Below are positions 7,146 to 14,295 of a DNA stretch of 16,478 bases, piece by piece. The notes under the pieces were generated by a model, which was given only the letters and a program-made list of their open reading frames with translations, searched no databases and had not been told where the DNA came from. This DNA comes from Ruminococcus_G sp050944415 (GTDB lineage Bacteria; Bacillota; Clostridia; Lachnospirales; Lachnospiraceae). Numbering within the stretch: the stretch's first letter is position 1; each line of letters starts with the position of its first letter. The position numbers were made by a program, and so were the translations under genes. The stretch is from assembly GCA_050944415.1 (NCBI GenBank), contig JBMNRA010000060.1, positions 1 through 16,478 of the forward strand, read 5' to 3'.

Positions 7146-9456
7146 TTGTACCTCCCCGCAAATACTTCTTTTTCGCCTTTCCCAGCCAAAAGGAAATCCC
7201 CAGGACTGCCAGGCTCGCCGCGGAGCATGCCGCTCCGGCTTTCAGACCCGGTACCTCGTAAAAAAACTCCAGTTCATGATTTCCTTTCACGACGGGTATG
7301 CCGGTCATTCCGTCCAGATTCAGCACTTCTGTTTCCTTTCCGTCTATCCGGGCCGAGAGTCCCTTATCATAAAACACCGGGAAAAATAAAATCCCGTCCT
7401 TTTCCGCCTGTATTGTTCCTTTGCCCTTTTGTAACCGGATCTGATTCTGACGCAGCTTCTGATAAACAGCATCTATCCGCCTGTCTTCTGCCGTTCCCAG
7501 AATTGCCGTTCCCCCGTATTCCGATACACTGACCTGAACGATTCTGCCTTTATCGGAATATCCCAGATCCAGGAAATTATTATTCCAGCTGCTTGATTTT
7601 TGAATCCTTCCGTCAATTTCAACGGAAGAGGGTTCCATTCCATTCAGGCACAAATATCCATGTTCCTTTCCCTTCAGATATATCTCATATATCTTATCTG
7701 CCGCATCTGATTCCTGTTCTGCCGGGAATACCATCTGGGTCTGGAACAGGGCGCCGCATCCCATCTGTTCCAGAAGATAATTCTGCGTTTCCAGGGGATT
7801 GTTCCCCTGCAGCCGAAAATCTTTCATCCGTAAGTCCACAAGATATCCGCTCTCTAATGCTCTCGGATTTTCAAACAGAGTAAAATATTCCCCTTCATCC
7901 GTTTTCTGATAGGGCATGTCGAATTTCATGTCATTACGGCAGGCCAGATACCGGATGCCCAGCAGCATATCCATAATCTCCGTTCCTCCCGCGTACTGAA
8001 ATCTGTTTTTTCCTGTCTCAAATCCCATGCGTTCCATCCATCTCTGCATCTGGTCCGTGTTCGTGGAAGAAAAGAGCGAAACGCCCTTAAGGCCGAATAA
8101 CAGCTCCTCATTTCTTAAAATGGGATTCACAATCACCGTCCGGTATTCGGAAGCGTCCTCTTTCGCGCGCATCATCCGCTGAATTTCCCTGCCGCTGTCT
8201 TCATACAGATTCCGATTGGCGCTTCCGTTATTGCAGATACTCAGCACGCCGTGAATGCCTATCTCGGCAAGTATCAGAAAGCACAGAATTCTTTTTCCTG
8301 TCTTTCTGTCCGCGGATACGGTCTTTTCCCATCCTTCGCCGGCTGTCTTTAACAGCAGAAACACAAACACAAAAGCAAAACGGTTCGGCATGCCTACCGG
8401 TTCATGCAGGCCGTGTAGAAGAAGGTTTAAGGCCGCAAAGTGAAACCCGGCGAAGTAAAAGATCAAAAGACCTGCCGCGGCCGCTTTTTTTCGCCATGAA
8501 ATTTCCGCCTTGAAAAAATACAGGATGAGAAACAGCAGCGCCGCGCACCCGCAGTATATGTTCAAAGAAGCCTGATCCGCGGATGTGGCGTAAGGAAACG
8601 CATGGAACAGCAGCCGGCTAAGCTGCTCCCACAGGCTGCCATAGGTTTCCGCCGTCAAAGAGAAGGCTGCCCGCCTTGCCGCCGTGGTTTCTGATACCGC
8701 GAAAATCGCCGGAATCAGAATGACTGCCGAAGCCCCGCCGCTTAAGAGGGAAGCTCCCGCGAATTTTGCCGCTGATTTCCACAAGGGATCTCTTCTTTTT
8801 TCCGCTCCCGCGTAAATGGCGGTATAGTACAGCAGAGAAAACACACAGAGAATAAAACCCATATAGTAGTTGGAAATTATACCGTATCCCAGGACTAACG
8901 TATACTTTCTCCACCGTCCGCTGCTTACCATATCTTCTATGCTCCATGCCAGAAGCGGCAGCAGCATCAGACAATCCAGCCACATCAGATTGCTGTAATA
9001 TCCCAGCATATAATTGGACAATGCATACATGCAGCCGGTACATACCGCTATATCCTTCCGTCCTTTTGTCTTTTTTTGCATATACCACGCCATACAGGCG
9101 CCCGAAAGTCCGATCTTCAAAAGCACCACAAGGGTAACCGCCTCATTTACATACATGATCCGCATCAGCAGAAGAACCAAAAGACTGAAAGGACTGCTCA
9201 GATAATAAGAAAACACACTGTAAAAGTTATGCCCCAGCCCATAGCCGGAAAAAGTCCAGCCCATGCCCTTCCCCAGCTGACGGCTGAATTCTTCATAAAA
9301 ACCCAGATACTGGTGTACGCCGTCAATAATCAGCGCTGATCGGGAACCAAAGGGGTATACGCCGGTCAGAGCGAATCCCACACAGCAGATCAGAACCGGA
9401 AAGATAAACGCGGCCAGTATCACCCGGTACTTCCCGGGTATCCAAACCTTTTTCAT
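7108..9456 (-). CDS. YfhO-family membrane glycosyltransferase (GT-C type)
   Basis: A 782-residue polytopic membrane protein. It opens with a membrane helix (about 9-30), then the conserved outside loop VYPFGSRSALIIDGVHQYLG, then GYGLGHNF-SVFSYYLSSPFSLL, which is the signature of the YfhO family. Roughly a dozen membrane helices fill the first 420 residues. A large extracytoplasmic domain (about 420-740) and one last helix (about 745-768) follow. Known members take a sugar from undecaprenyl phosphate on the outer face and place it on lipoteichoic acid (B. subtilis YfhO, Listeria GtlB). The adjacent CsbB-like gene would supply the donor. I chose the ATG at 9456 because AAAGGTGAGG lies eight bases upstream; the in-frame TTG two codons earlier is too close to that site. 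The gene starts 19 bases after the TVP38-like gene and overlaps the CsbB-like gene by 38 bases. Confidence 0.9.
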   Translation of the reverse strand: MKKVWIPGKYRVILAAFIFPVLICCVGFALTGVYPFGSRSALIIDGVHQYLGFYEEFSRQLGKGMGWTFSGYGLGHNFYSVFSYYLSSPFSLLVLLLMRIMYVNEAVTLVVLLKIGLSGACMAWYMQKKTKGRKDIAVCTGCMYALSNYMLGYYSNLMWLDCLMLLPLLAWSIEDMVSSGRWRKYTLVLGYGIISNYYMGFILCVFSLLYYTAIYAGAEKRRDPLWKSAAKFAGASLLSGGASAVILIPAIFAVSETTAARRAAFSLTAETYGSLWEQLSRLLFHAFPYATSADQASLNIYCGCAALLFLILYFFKAEISWRKKAAAAGLLIFYFAGFHFAALNLLLHGLHEPVGMPNRFAFVFVFLLLKTAGEGWEKTVSADRKTGKRILCFLILAEIGIHGVLSICNNGSANRNLYEDSGREIQRMMRAKEDASEYRTVIVNPILRNEELLFGLKGVSLFSSTNTDQMQRWMERMGFETGKNRFQYAGGTEIMDMLLGIRYLACRNDMKFDMPYQKTDEGEYFTLFENPRALESGYLVDLRMKDFRLQGNNPLETQNYLLEQMGCGALFQTQMVFPAEQESDAADKIYEIYLKGKEHGYLCLNGMEPSSVEIDGRIQKSSSWNNNFLDLGYSDKGRIVQVSVSEYGGTAILGTAEDRRIDAVYQKLRQNQIRLQKGKGTIQAEKDGILFFPVFYDKGLSARIDGKETEVLNLDGMTGIPVVKGNHELEFFYEVPGLKAGAACSAASLAVLGISFWLGKAKKKYLRGGTNEENQYCGPMSE

Positions 9457-9475
9457 TCCCAAGACCTCACCTTTC

Positions 9476-10105
9476 TTAGCCTGCCGGAAAGAACACCTGA
9501 AATATTTTCGTCAGCCCCAGACTGTAAAGGGCAATGGAACAGGGTTTCCCCAGCCAGATAATGCAGATAAACTGCTTCCAGGTCATTGCGGTGGTTCCGG
9601 CCAGATAACAGAGCAGATCATCCGGCGCCACCGGGAAAAAAATCGCCGCCGCGAAAAGTTTCAAAAATCTGCTGTCCTGCCCTGTCCATGCTTCAAATTT
9701 CCGGATCTGCTCAGGCGAAAACTTCTTTTCAAAGGCGGACCTTCCCAGATTTCTGGCGATTCCGAAAGCCGCCATGGAACCGATACAGATTCCCACATAA
9801 TTGTATAAAAATCCAACCCAGGGCCCGTACAGCAGAACGCCCGCCAGACAGCTGATTCCTCCCGGCAGAATCGGGAATACCACCTGGACAATCTGGATCA
9901 GAATAAAAACCAGAACGCCCAGCCCTCCAAACCTTTCCATCCATCTCTGAAGGGAAGTTACAGAATGGAAATACCCTGACCGGTATCCCCAGACTGCCGC
10001 TGCAGCGCAGAGAAGCAGCCCCGCCAGAGAAATTACGTTCCACAGACTTTGGCGTTTTCCATATGTTTCAGGCCGCGCCTCCCGTTTCTTTTGTTTTTTT
10101 CTCAT
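9476..10105 (-). CDS. TVP38/TMEM64 (DedA-superfamily, VTT domain) membrane protein
   Basis: A 209-residue integral membrane protein. A basic N-terminus leads into a helix (about 22-41), then an amphipathic region and the VTT core. The core has VQVVFPILPGGISCLAGVLL, the glycine-rich GPWVGFLYNYVGICIGSMAAFGIARNLG, and the re-entrant motif FFPVAPDDLLCYLAGTTAM, with a final helix near the C-terminus. DedA-superfamily proteins are linked to undecaprenyl phosphate recycling and lipid scrambling, which suits a locus of lipid-linked sugar transfer; the exact substrate is inferred. The longer frame opens at 10195, but the ATG at 10105 has a GCAGGTG site and removes an unlikely arginine-rich leader. With that start it overlaps the upstream GT4 gene by 38 bases. 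Gap to the YfhO-family gene: 19 bases. Confidence 0.85.
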   Translation of the reverse strand: MRKKQKKREARPETYGKRQSLWNVISLAGLLLCAAAAVWGYRSGYFHSVTSLQRWMERFGGLGVLVFILIQIVQVVFPILPGGISCLAGVLLYGPWVGFLYNYVGICIGSMAAFGIARNLGRSAFEKKFSPEQIRKFEAWTGQDSRFLKLFAAAIFFPVAPDDLLCYLAGTTAMTWKQFICIIWLGKPCSIALYSLGLTKIFQVFFPAG

Positions 10106-11231
10106 ACACCTGCACCACTCTCTGATAAAACCGTTCCGCTGAAAACTGCCCCGCAGACTTTTGCGCCCTCCGGCGGATCTCACGTTTTTCCTCACTGCTT
10201 TTCCCTGACCAGTCTGCCAGATATTTCAGAAATTCCTTCTGATTTTCATACTGCCAGCCGTTTCTGCCGTTCTCTACCACCTCCTGCAGACACTCGTCTT
10301 TTCTGCAGAGAAGGGGGAGGCCCAAAGCCAGCGCCTCTCCATAAGTCATACCCTGCGTCTCGCTGACAGAAGCGCTGACGAAAAGATCACCTGCCTGATA
10401 ATACTTCCACACGTCACAGGGCGGCACCATTCCCACGAAAATCACGTGATCCCGCAGCCCCTCTTCCCTGACCTGGTCTTCCAGATTTTTTCTGAAAGGT
10501 CCGTCTCCCACAAGCATCAGAACCGCGTTCTGCTTCCTCGCCTCCTTTTGATAGGAAATCAGTTCCTCCACATTTTTTTCCCGCGCCAGTCTTCCCACGT
10601 ATAAAAGAATCTTGGTATCCGGAGCAATAGAATACCTGGCCCGGATTTTTTCTCTCCATTCCTCTGTTCTTCCCTGCTTATACTGAAGGATATCAATTCC
10701 TGAAGGGATCACCCAGAGGGGGCATTCCACCTGATAACCTTCCAGTATGTTCTGAATCTTCCTGCTTGGAACGATTATGCCGCACACCTGGCGGGACAGC
10801 CTCCTGGTAAGTATTTCCGCGATTCCTCTGCCCCACTTTTTCCCCGGTGAAAAATAATGGGTATAATCTTCGTAAATGGTGTGATAGGTATGTATTATGG
10901 GAATTCCAAGCTCTGCCGCGATCTTCCTCGCCGGAAAAAATGTGGAAAATTCGCACTGCGAATGAATGATATCCGGCTTCCATTTCATCAGTTCCTTCAT
11001 GTATTTCCCTGAAACCGGAAGTTTCAGCCTCGCCTGAGGATAGATTTTCCCCACGCTTACCGACCCGATATAAAAAACTTCATCTTTTCTGTAAGACTGG
11101 CAGGTTCTGGACAATGTTAAAATTCTCACCTCATGTCCCGCTTTTTTCAGCTCCCTGACCAATGTTTTCACGGAAGTAACTACCCCGTTAACGACCGGTT
11201 CATACCAGTCCGTCGTAATCAGGATCTTCAT
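10068..11231 (-). CDS. GT4 glycosyltransferase, diacylglycerol glucosyltransferase type
   Basis: A 387-residue GT-B enzyme at the inner membrane face. The N-terminal lobe starts MKILITTDWYEPVVNGVVTS. It holds PDIIHSQCEFS and the marker segment HTYHTIYEDYTHYFSPGK (114-131), which is typical of the enzymes that put the first glucose on 1,2-diacylglycerol (LafA, pneumococcal GlcDAG synthase, Acholeplasma MGS group). VIPSGID closes the lobe. The C-terminal lobe has YVGRLAREKNVEEL, VGDGPFRKNLE, and the E-x7-E motif ETQGMTYGEAL (E291/E299). The closely related PimA/MgtA-like mannosyltransferases are an alternative, but the HTYHT-EDY signature argues for the lipid glucosyltransferase. The start follows a GAGGTG site. 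An 81-base leader with an unusual interleaved inverted repeat separates it from the preceding gene. It overlaps the TVP38-like gene by 38 bases. Confidence 0.9.
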   Translation of the reverse strand: MKILITTDWYEPVVNGVVTSVKTLVRELKKAGHEVRILTLSRTCQSYRKDEVFYIGSVSVGKIYPQARLKLPVSGKYMKELMKWKPDIIHSQCEFSTFFPARKIAAELGIPIIHTYHTIYEDYTHYFSPGKKWGRGIAEILTRRLSRQVCGIIVPSRKIQNILEGYQVECPLWVIPSGIDILQYKQGRTEEWREKIRARYSIAPDTKILLYVGRLAREKNVEELISYQKEARKQNAVLMLVGDGPFRKNLEDQVREEGLRDHVIFVGMVPPCDVWKYYQAGDLFVSASVSETQGMTYGEALALGLPLLCRKDECLQEVVENGRNGWQYENQKEFLKYLADWSGKSSEEKREIRRRAQKSAGQFSAERFYQRVVQVYEKKTKETGGAA

Positions 11232-11263
11232 ACCTTAACACCTCTTCTCCCTCTTTTTCTGCC

Positions 11264-11305
11264 TGCGAAATGGGGATGGAAAGATCTTTTCTTTCGCATC
11301 CCCAT
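11264..11305 (-). promoter_or_regulatory. Interleaved inverted repeats in the leader of the GT4 gene
   Basis: Two inverted repeats cross each other. TGCGAAA (11264-11270) pairs with TTTCGCA (11292-11298), and ATGGGGATG (11270-11278) pairs with CATCCCCAT (11297-11305). The order is A-B-A'-B' with the arms sharing one or two bases, so the two helices exclude each other or form a knotted fold. A further palindrome, AAAGATCTTT, lies inside (11280-11289). It sits between the end of the 161-residue gene and the GT4 start, about 33 bases upstream of that start. No T-run follows on the minus strand, so a simple terminator is unlikely; an RNA switch or attenuator is possible. Confidence 0.4.
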
Positions 11306-11312
11306 CTGCTTA

Positions 11313-11798
11313 TTATGCCGCTTCTATTCTTTCATAAAAATTCAGCCAGAGATTCGCTCTTTGCTCTCTTTTCATCTCGCTTTCTTCAGGGATTTCATAA
11401 AACTGCGGTTTACACACCCCCTCTCTTTTTAATTCCTGTTCCAGGGTTTTATCCGTCACTACAAGGTAATCAAAAGAATTCAAATAACTTTTCAGATACC
11501 GGTACACCACCTCCTTAAAAATCCGCGGCAAATGCCTGTTCCGCGCATACTCCAGAATTCCTTCCGTAATATGCATCACACTCTTCCCAATCTGCATACG
11601 CCTCAGATAACGGGTTTCAATGCATCCGAAAAGAGAGAGCGAATAATATTGATAAATGGGCACATCTTCCGTTTCATCCAGATATACCCTGACCTTTCCC
11701 TGAAGCTGCTCCTTCAGCATATCCATATGGCGGTGATAATCCGGAAACAGCTCCGTTTCTTTTTTGGGGAAAAAAATTCTGATATTGACCTCTACCAT
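11313..11798 (-). CDS. 161-residue protein resembling a lone GT4 N-terminal lobe
   Basis: No signal peptide or membrane helix is visible. I do not recognise a named family, but the order of elements follows the N-terminal half of the GT4 enzyme at 5165-6217. IFKEVVYRYLKSYLNSFDYLVV (in two pieces, about 94-115) lines up with FFKKWICRCYSLGDVILTP. TDKTLEQELKREGVCKPQFY lines up with TEYSRRLLTGYGLKPRIYAV. Where GT4 enzymes show VTNGVD and go on to the sugar-nucleotide lobe, this protein reads EIPEESE and then ends in a short helix NLWLNFYERIEAA, like the C-terminal helix that folds back in GT-B enzymes. The donor-binding lobe and E-x7-E motif are absent, so it is probably not a transferase alone. 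It could be a regulatory or scaffold partner of the GT4 enzymes, or an internally deleted relic. The ATG follows an AAGGTGAT site, six bases after the preceding gene. Confidence 0.7.
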   Translation of the reverse strand: MVEVNIRIFFPKKETELFPDYHRHMDMLKEQLQGKVRVYLDETEDVPIYQYYSLSLFGCIETRYLRRMQIGKSVMHITEGILEYARNRHLPRIFKEVVYRYLKSYLNSFDYLVVTDKTLEQELKREGVCKPQFYEIPEESEMKREQRANLWLNFYERIEAA

Positions 11799-11804
11799 TA
11801 CTGA

Positions 11805-12041
11805 TCACCTTCCTGTCTTTTCGCGCCGCGTTTTTCTCATGTTATTCGGCCGCTTTACATATACCTCACAGATTCCAAGATAAGCCGCTGAAATACACAG
11901 GACATAAAGAAGCTGCATGGAATGCCCCATAAAATCCATAAACGGATTGAACCAGTCCAGAATCTGTATCACCAAAAGGGCAATACTGCATATAATGCAG
12001 ATATGTCCTGCCGCCGTCTTTAATATCTTTATCATTTTCAC
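11805..12041 (-). CDS. Small two-helix membrane protein, 78 residues
   Basis: Two hydrophobic segments are clear: about 13-31 (ICIICSIALLVIQILDWF) and 41-62 (SMQLLYVLCISAAYLGICEV). The short loop between them contains NPFMDFMGH. The C-terminal tail is strongly basic (KRPNNMRKTRREKTGR), which predicts that it stays in the cytoplasm. The start is a GTG at 12039-12041 that overlaps the stop codon of the glycosidase gene in a GTGA arrangement, with GGAGGG six bases upstream. An ATG two codons later is spaced too far from that site. Translational coupling to the preceding gene is therefore likely. I do not know its family. Its position suggests an accessory subunit of the glycosidase or of the membrane glycosyltransferases. 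Confidence 0.75.
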   Translation of the reverse strand: MKMIKILKTAAGHICIICSIALLVIQILDWFNPFMDFMGHSMQLLYVLCISAAYLGICEVYVKRPNNMRKTRREKTGR

Positions 12042-13138
12042 AGTAATCCCTCCGTTATAAAAATTCCGTCTTCAACGGTATGTTCCGGCTTATAAGGATG
12101 GTTGGCCACCTGATCCTGCATCGTCATAAAGGAACAGTGACCGCCGTCCAGATTATAGGCCGCCTTGCATCCAAGCTGTTCAAAAAGATTTGCCATCTCA
12201 TCCAGAAACATCCCACGGGAATTATCCTGTCTTCCGTCTACCACAAGCAGACAGTAATGGCCCGGTTCATAATAACCAATGGCAGTTCTCGGATGGGATT
12301 CGGTAATATAAGGCCAGGTCTGGAAAGAGGTTTTTGCTTTCCCGCTTTCATCCAGAAGACTTGGTCCGAAAATCCAGCTCTGATAGGCTCCGCTGTCAAT
12401 CAGCTGCTGGGTGTTCATTTCCTCCGGGCCGTATATTTTCATGGTTCCGTCCCAGTTCAGGACACAGGTTTCCATATCTGTAGGCTGCGCCCGGTAAATA
12501 ATTCCGTTTCTGATAATCGTTCCATTGTCTTTATGCCTGCTGTTGCTGTAGGAATCTCCGTTTACCGCCAGAACAGACTGCAGCCGCGCGGACATATCCG
12601 ACAGCTTTTCAGCGTATCCCACTCCGTAGGTATTCTCGGCAAAACAGGTCTGCAGACAGGTAATGTCTCCCACGTAAATATCGGCAAGAACATAGGAAAT
12701 ATTGGAACCGTATCTTTCATGTCTCCCGTTCTGGGAATGATCCAGTTTATTGGTATTATAGGAATTGTAGGTCAGCTGCACCGACAGATTGGGACTGGTG
12801 TAGGACGTATCTGTGGAAATAACCTGGTCTGTAAATTTATCGGCAAATTTCTTATGCCAGTCCTGGGCATCCAGCTTTACTTTTGTCGTTGTAAGCCCCG
12901 AGGGATTGCTGTCCACCAGCGTCTGCAGCTTCTGAGTGTCTGCGCTGTCCGCCTCCTGATGTTCCTGGCTGACCGGCAGCGCACTCTGACCGCCCGGACT
13001 GTCCGGCGCCGTTATCCGCGCCATATCCTGAGCCATGACTCCCTTCTGCGGCATCAGATAATTAGCGCCATAGATGCCGCACAGAAGCAGGGCCGCGATC
13101 AGCAGATCAGATACGGCGGCAATTAATCTTTTTTTCAT
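12038..13138 (-). CDS. Membrane-anchored NAGPA-type phosphodiester glycosidase
   Basis: A 366-residue protein with one N-terminal membrane helix or signal anchor (about 8-29) and a polar, low-complexity linker (about 35-80). A phosphodiester glycosidase domain (NAGPA, also called exopolysaccharide biosynthesis domain) fills about 100-365. Family landmarks are VLAVNGDSYS, IIRNGIIYRA, WIFGPSLLDESGKA, HPRTAIGYYEPGHYCLLVVD, and the closing FEQLGCKAAYNLDGG with VNHPYKP-like and DGIFITE segments. The mammalian member removes GlcNAc from a phosphodiester; bacterial members are thought to act on sugar-1-phosphate diesters in surface polymers or capping groups. Here it would act outside the membrane, perhaps trimming a polymer or lipid intermediate made by this cluster (inference). 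It overlaps the GT2-GtrA gene by 32 bases and the small membrane protein gene by four, so all three are coupled. The ribosome binding site (AAAGTGGTG) is modest. Confidence 0.88.
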   Translation of the reverse strand: MKKRLIAAVSDLLIAALLLCGIYGANYLMPQKGVMAQDMARITAPDSPGGQSALPVSQEHQEADSADTQKLQTLVDSNPSGLTTTKVKLDAQDWHKKFADKFTDQVISTDTSYTSPNLSVQLTYNSYNTNKLDHSQNGRHERYGSNISYVLADIYVGDITCLQTCFAENTYGVGYAEKLSDMSARLQSVLAVNGDSYSNSRHKDNGTIIRNGIIYRAQPTDMETCVLNWDGTMKIYGPEEMNTQQLIDSGAYQSWIFGPSLLDESGKAKTSFQTWPYITESHPRTAIGYYEPGHYCLLVVDGRQDNSRGMFLDEMANLFEQLGCKAAYNLDGGHCSFMTMQDQVANHPYKPEHTVEDGIFITEGLL

Positions 13139-14186
13139 GTATGTTCACCACTTTCTTTTTTTCCGGTAAAAATATAAGTTTCTTCTGAACCAGCCAGCTT
13201 ACAGCGAACAAAGTGCATTCCGTCAGAATCTTGGCGGGATAAACCGGCATATGTAAAAAAATCAGAAATGCCTGGAGCAGTATATTGTTCAGAAAAAGGA
13301 TCAGGCCGGCCAGCGCCAGATAATCTGCCGCTGTCTTTACAGATTGTTTTTCATGAAATACCAGCCGGCAGTTCATCATATAGTTATAAGCTCCGCTTAT
13401 GATTCTTGCCATAATATTGGCTGCGGCTATGAACCCCGCCCCTGCCGGAAGCGCAAGTGTCAGCAGCACAAACAGCCCGTAATCCAGAAGAAAACTGGAG
13501 AAAGAAACAAAGGAAAATTTCAGCAGCTGGCTGTAAATTCTGACGGAATCTCTAACCTTGCGGAAATGGGAGCAGCTGTTATTCTGATCGTGATAAATGG
13601 TCTTTATCGGAATTTCTATAATAGGGATATCTTTTTTGGCACAGGTTACCAGAACATTCATTTCGTATTCATACCTATCCCCCGGTATGTCCAGCATAAC
13701 GTCCAGCAGATCCGCTGTAAAAGAACGCAGTCCGGTCTGGGTATCGGCTACTTTCGTCCCTGTTGCCAGCTGAAAAACTTTTCTGGTAATCCGGTTGCCC
13801 ATCCGGGATGGCCAGGGCACCTTCTCATCAATGGTACGGCTTCCCAGTATCAGAGCATTCGGACAGGCCGCCGACTTCATCAGCAGTTTTTCCATATCAT
13901 CCGGCAGATGCTGTCCGTCCGCGTCCATAATGCCGATGACACTGCATTCCCATAATTCCTCTTTTATATACTTAAGGGCTGTTTTGATCGCGGCTCCTTT
14001 CCCTCTGTTTTCTCTGTGGTGCAGAACGATGCATTTTTCACTGAGTTCCCAGAAAAACTGGGAATATTTTTCCCCGCTTCCATCGTCCACGACAATCACC
14101 TGATTTTCCAGTTCCCAGTTTCTCTCTACAATATCCCGGAGTCTTTCATCTGGATTTAACGCCGGTATGATAACAATCCGATTCAT
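13107..14186 (-). CDS. GT2 glycosyltransferase fused to a GtrA membrane domain
   Basis: A 359-residue protein. Residues 1-215 are a GT2 domain: IVIIPALNPDE, VVDDGSGEKY (32-41), HHRENRGKGAAIKTAL, the metal site D88-A-D90 in MDADGQHLPDD, GSRTIDEKVP, and the acceptor-side TQTGLRSF and DRYEYEMNVL. Residues 218-340 are a GtrA-like domain with four membrane helices and the typical FSSFLLDYGLFVLLT, NYMMNCRLVFHE and KKLIFLP pieces. GT2 enzymes of this type charge polyprenyl phosphate, and GtrA proteins are proposed flippases of the product, so the fusion would make and move the donor in one chain. I chose the ATG at 14186 because AGAAGGG lies just upstream; the frame extends ten codons to 14216 without any such site. 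It heads the envelope gene run and overlaps the glycosidase gene by 32 bases. Confidence 0.88.
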   Translation of the reverse strand: MNRIVIIPALNPDERLRDIVERNWELENQVIVVDDGSGEKYSQFFWELSEKCIVLHHRENRGKGAAIKTALKYIKEELWECSVIGIMDADGQHLPDDMEKLLMKSAACPNALILGSRTIDEKVPWPSRMGNRITRKVFQLATGTKVADTQTGLRSFTADLLDVMLDIPGDRYEYEMNVLVTCAKKDIPIIEIPIKTIYHDQNNSCSHFRKVRDSVRIYSQLLKFSFVSFSSFLLDYGLFVLLTLALPAGAGFIAAANIMARIISGAYNYMMNCRLVFHEKQSVKTAADYLALAGLILFLNNILLQAFLIFLHMPVYPAKILTECTLFAVSWLVQKKLIFLPEKKKVVNIHEKKINCRRI

Positions 14187-14295
14187 CTTATCCCTTCTTT
14201 CTTTTCTTTCTGTCATACAGTCTACCGGACAGTTCTAATGACTTCGCATGGATTTTTTAAACAGATTTTAAATAAACTCTTATTATTTTTAAAAC
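14187..14295 (-). other. AT-rich gap between the alarmone synthetase and the envelope genes
   Basis: The gap has runs of A and T at 14250-14295 and no clear hairpin with a T-run, so I see no terminator after the alarmone synthetase gene. It is the only sizeable gap upstream of the nine envelope genes and is therefore the likeliest place for their promoter. I cannot name a convincing -35/-10 pair. Confidence 0.3.

Noticed and set aside
11264..11305. Ordinary intrinsic terminator after the 161-residue gene
   Set aside because: Only three T residues follow the 9-bp stem on the minus strand, and a second repeat crosses the first. It fits a leader structure better.
12080..13126. Long plus-strand open frame of 348 codons opposite the glycosidase gene
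   Set aside because: It is antisense to a clearly conserved protein family, has no recognisable domain and no good ribosome binding site. Long open antisense frames are common opposite real genes.
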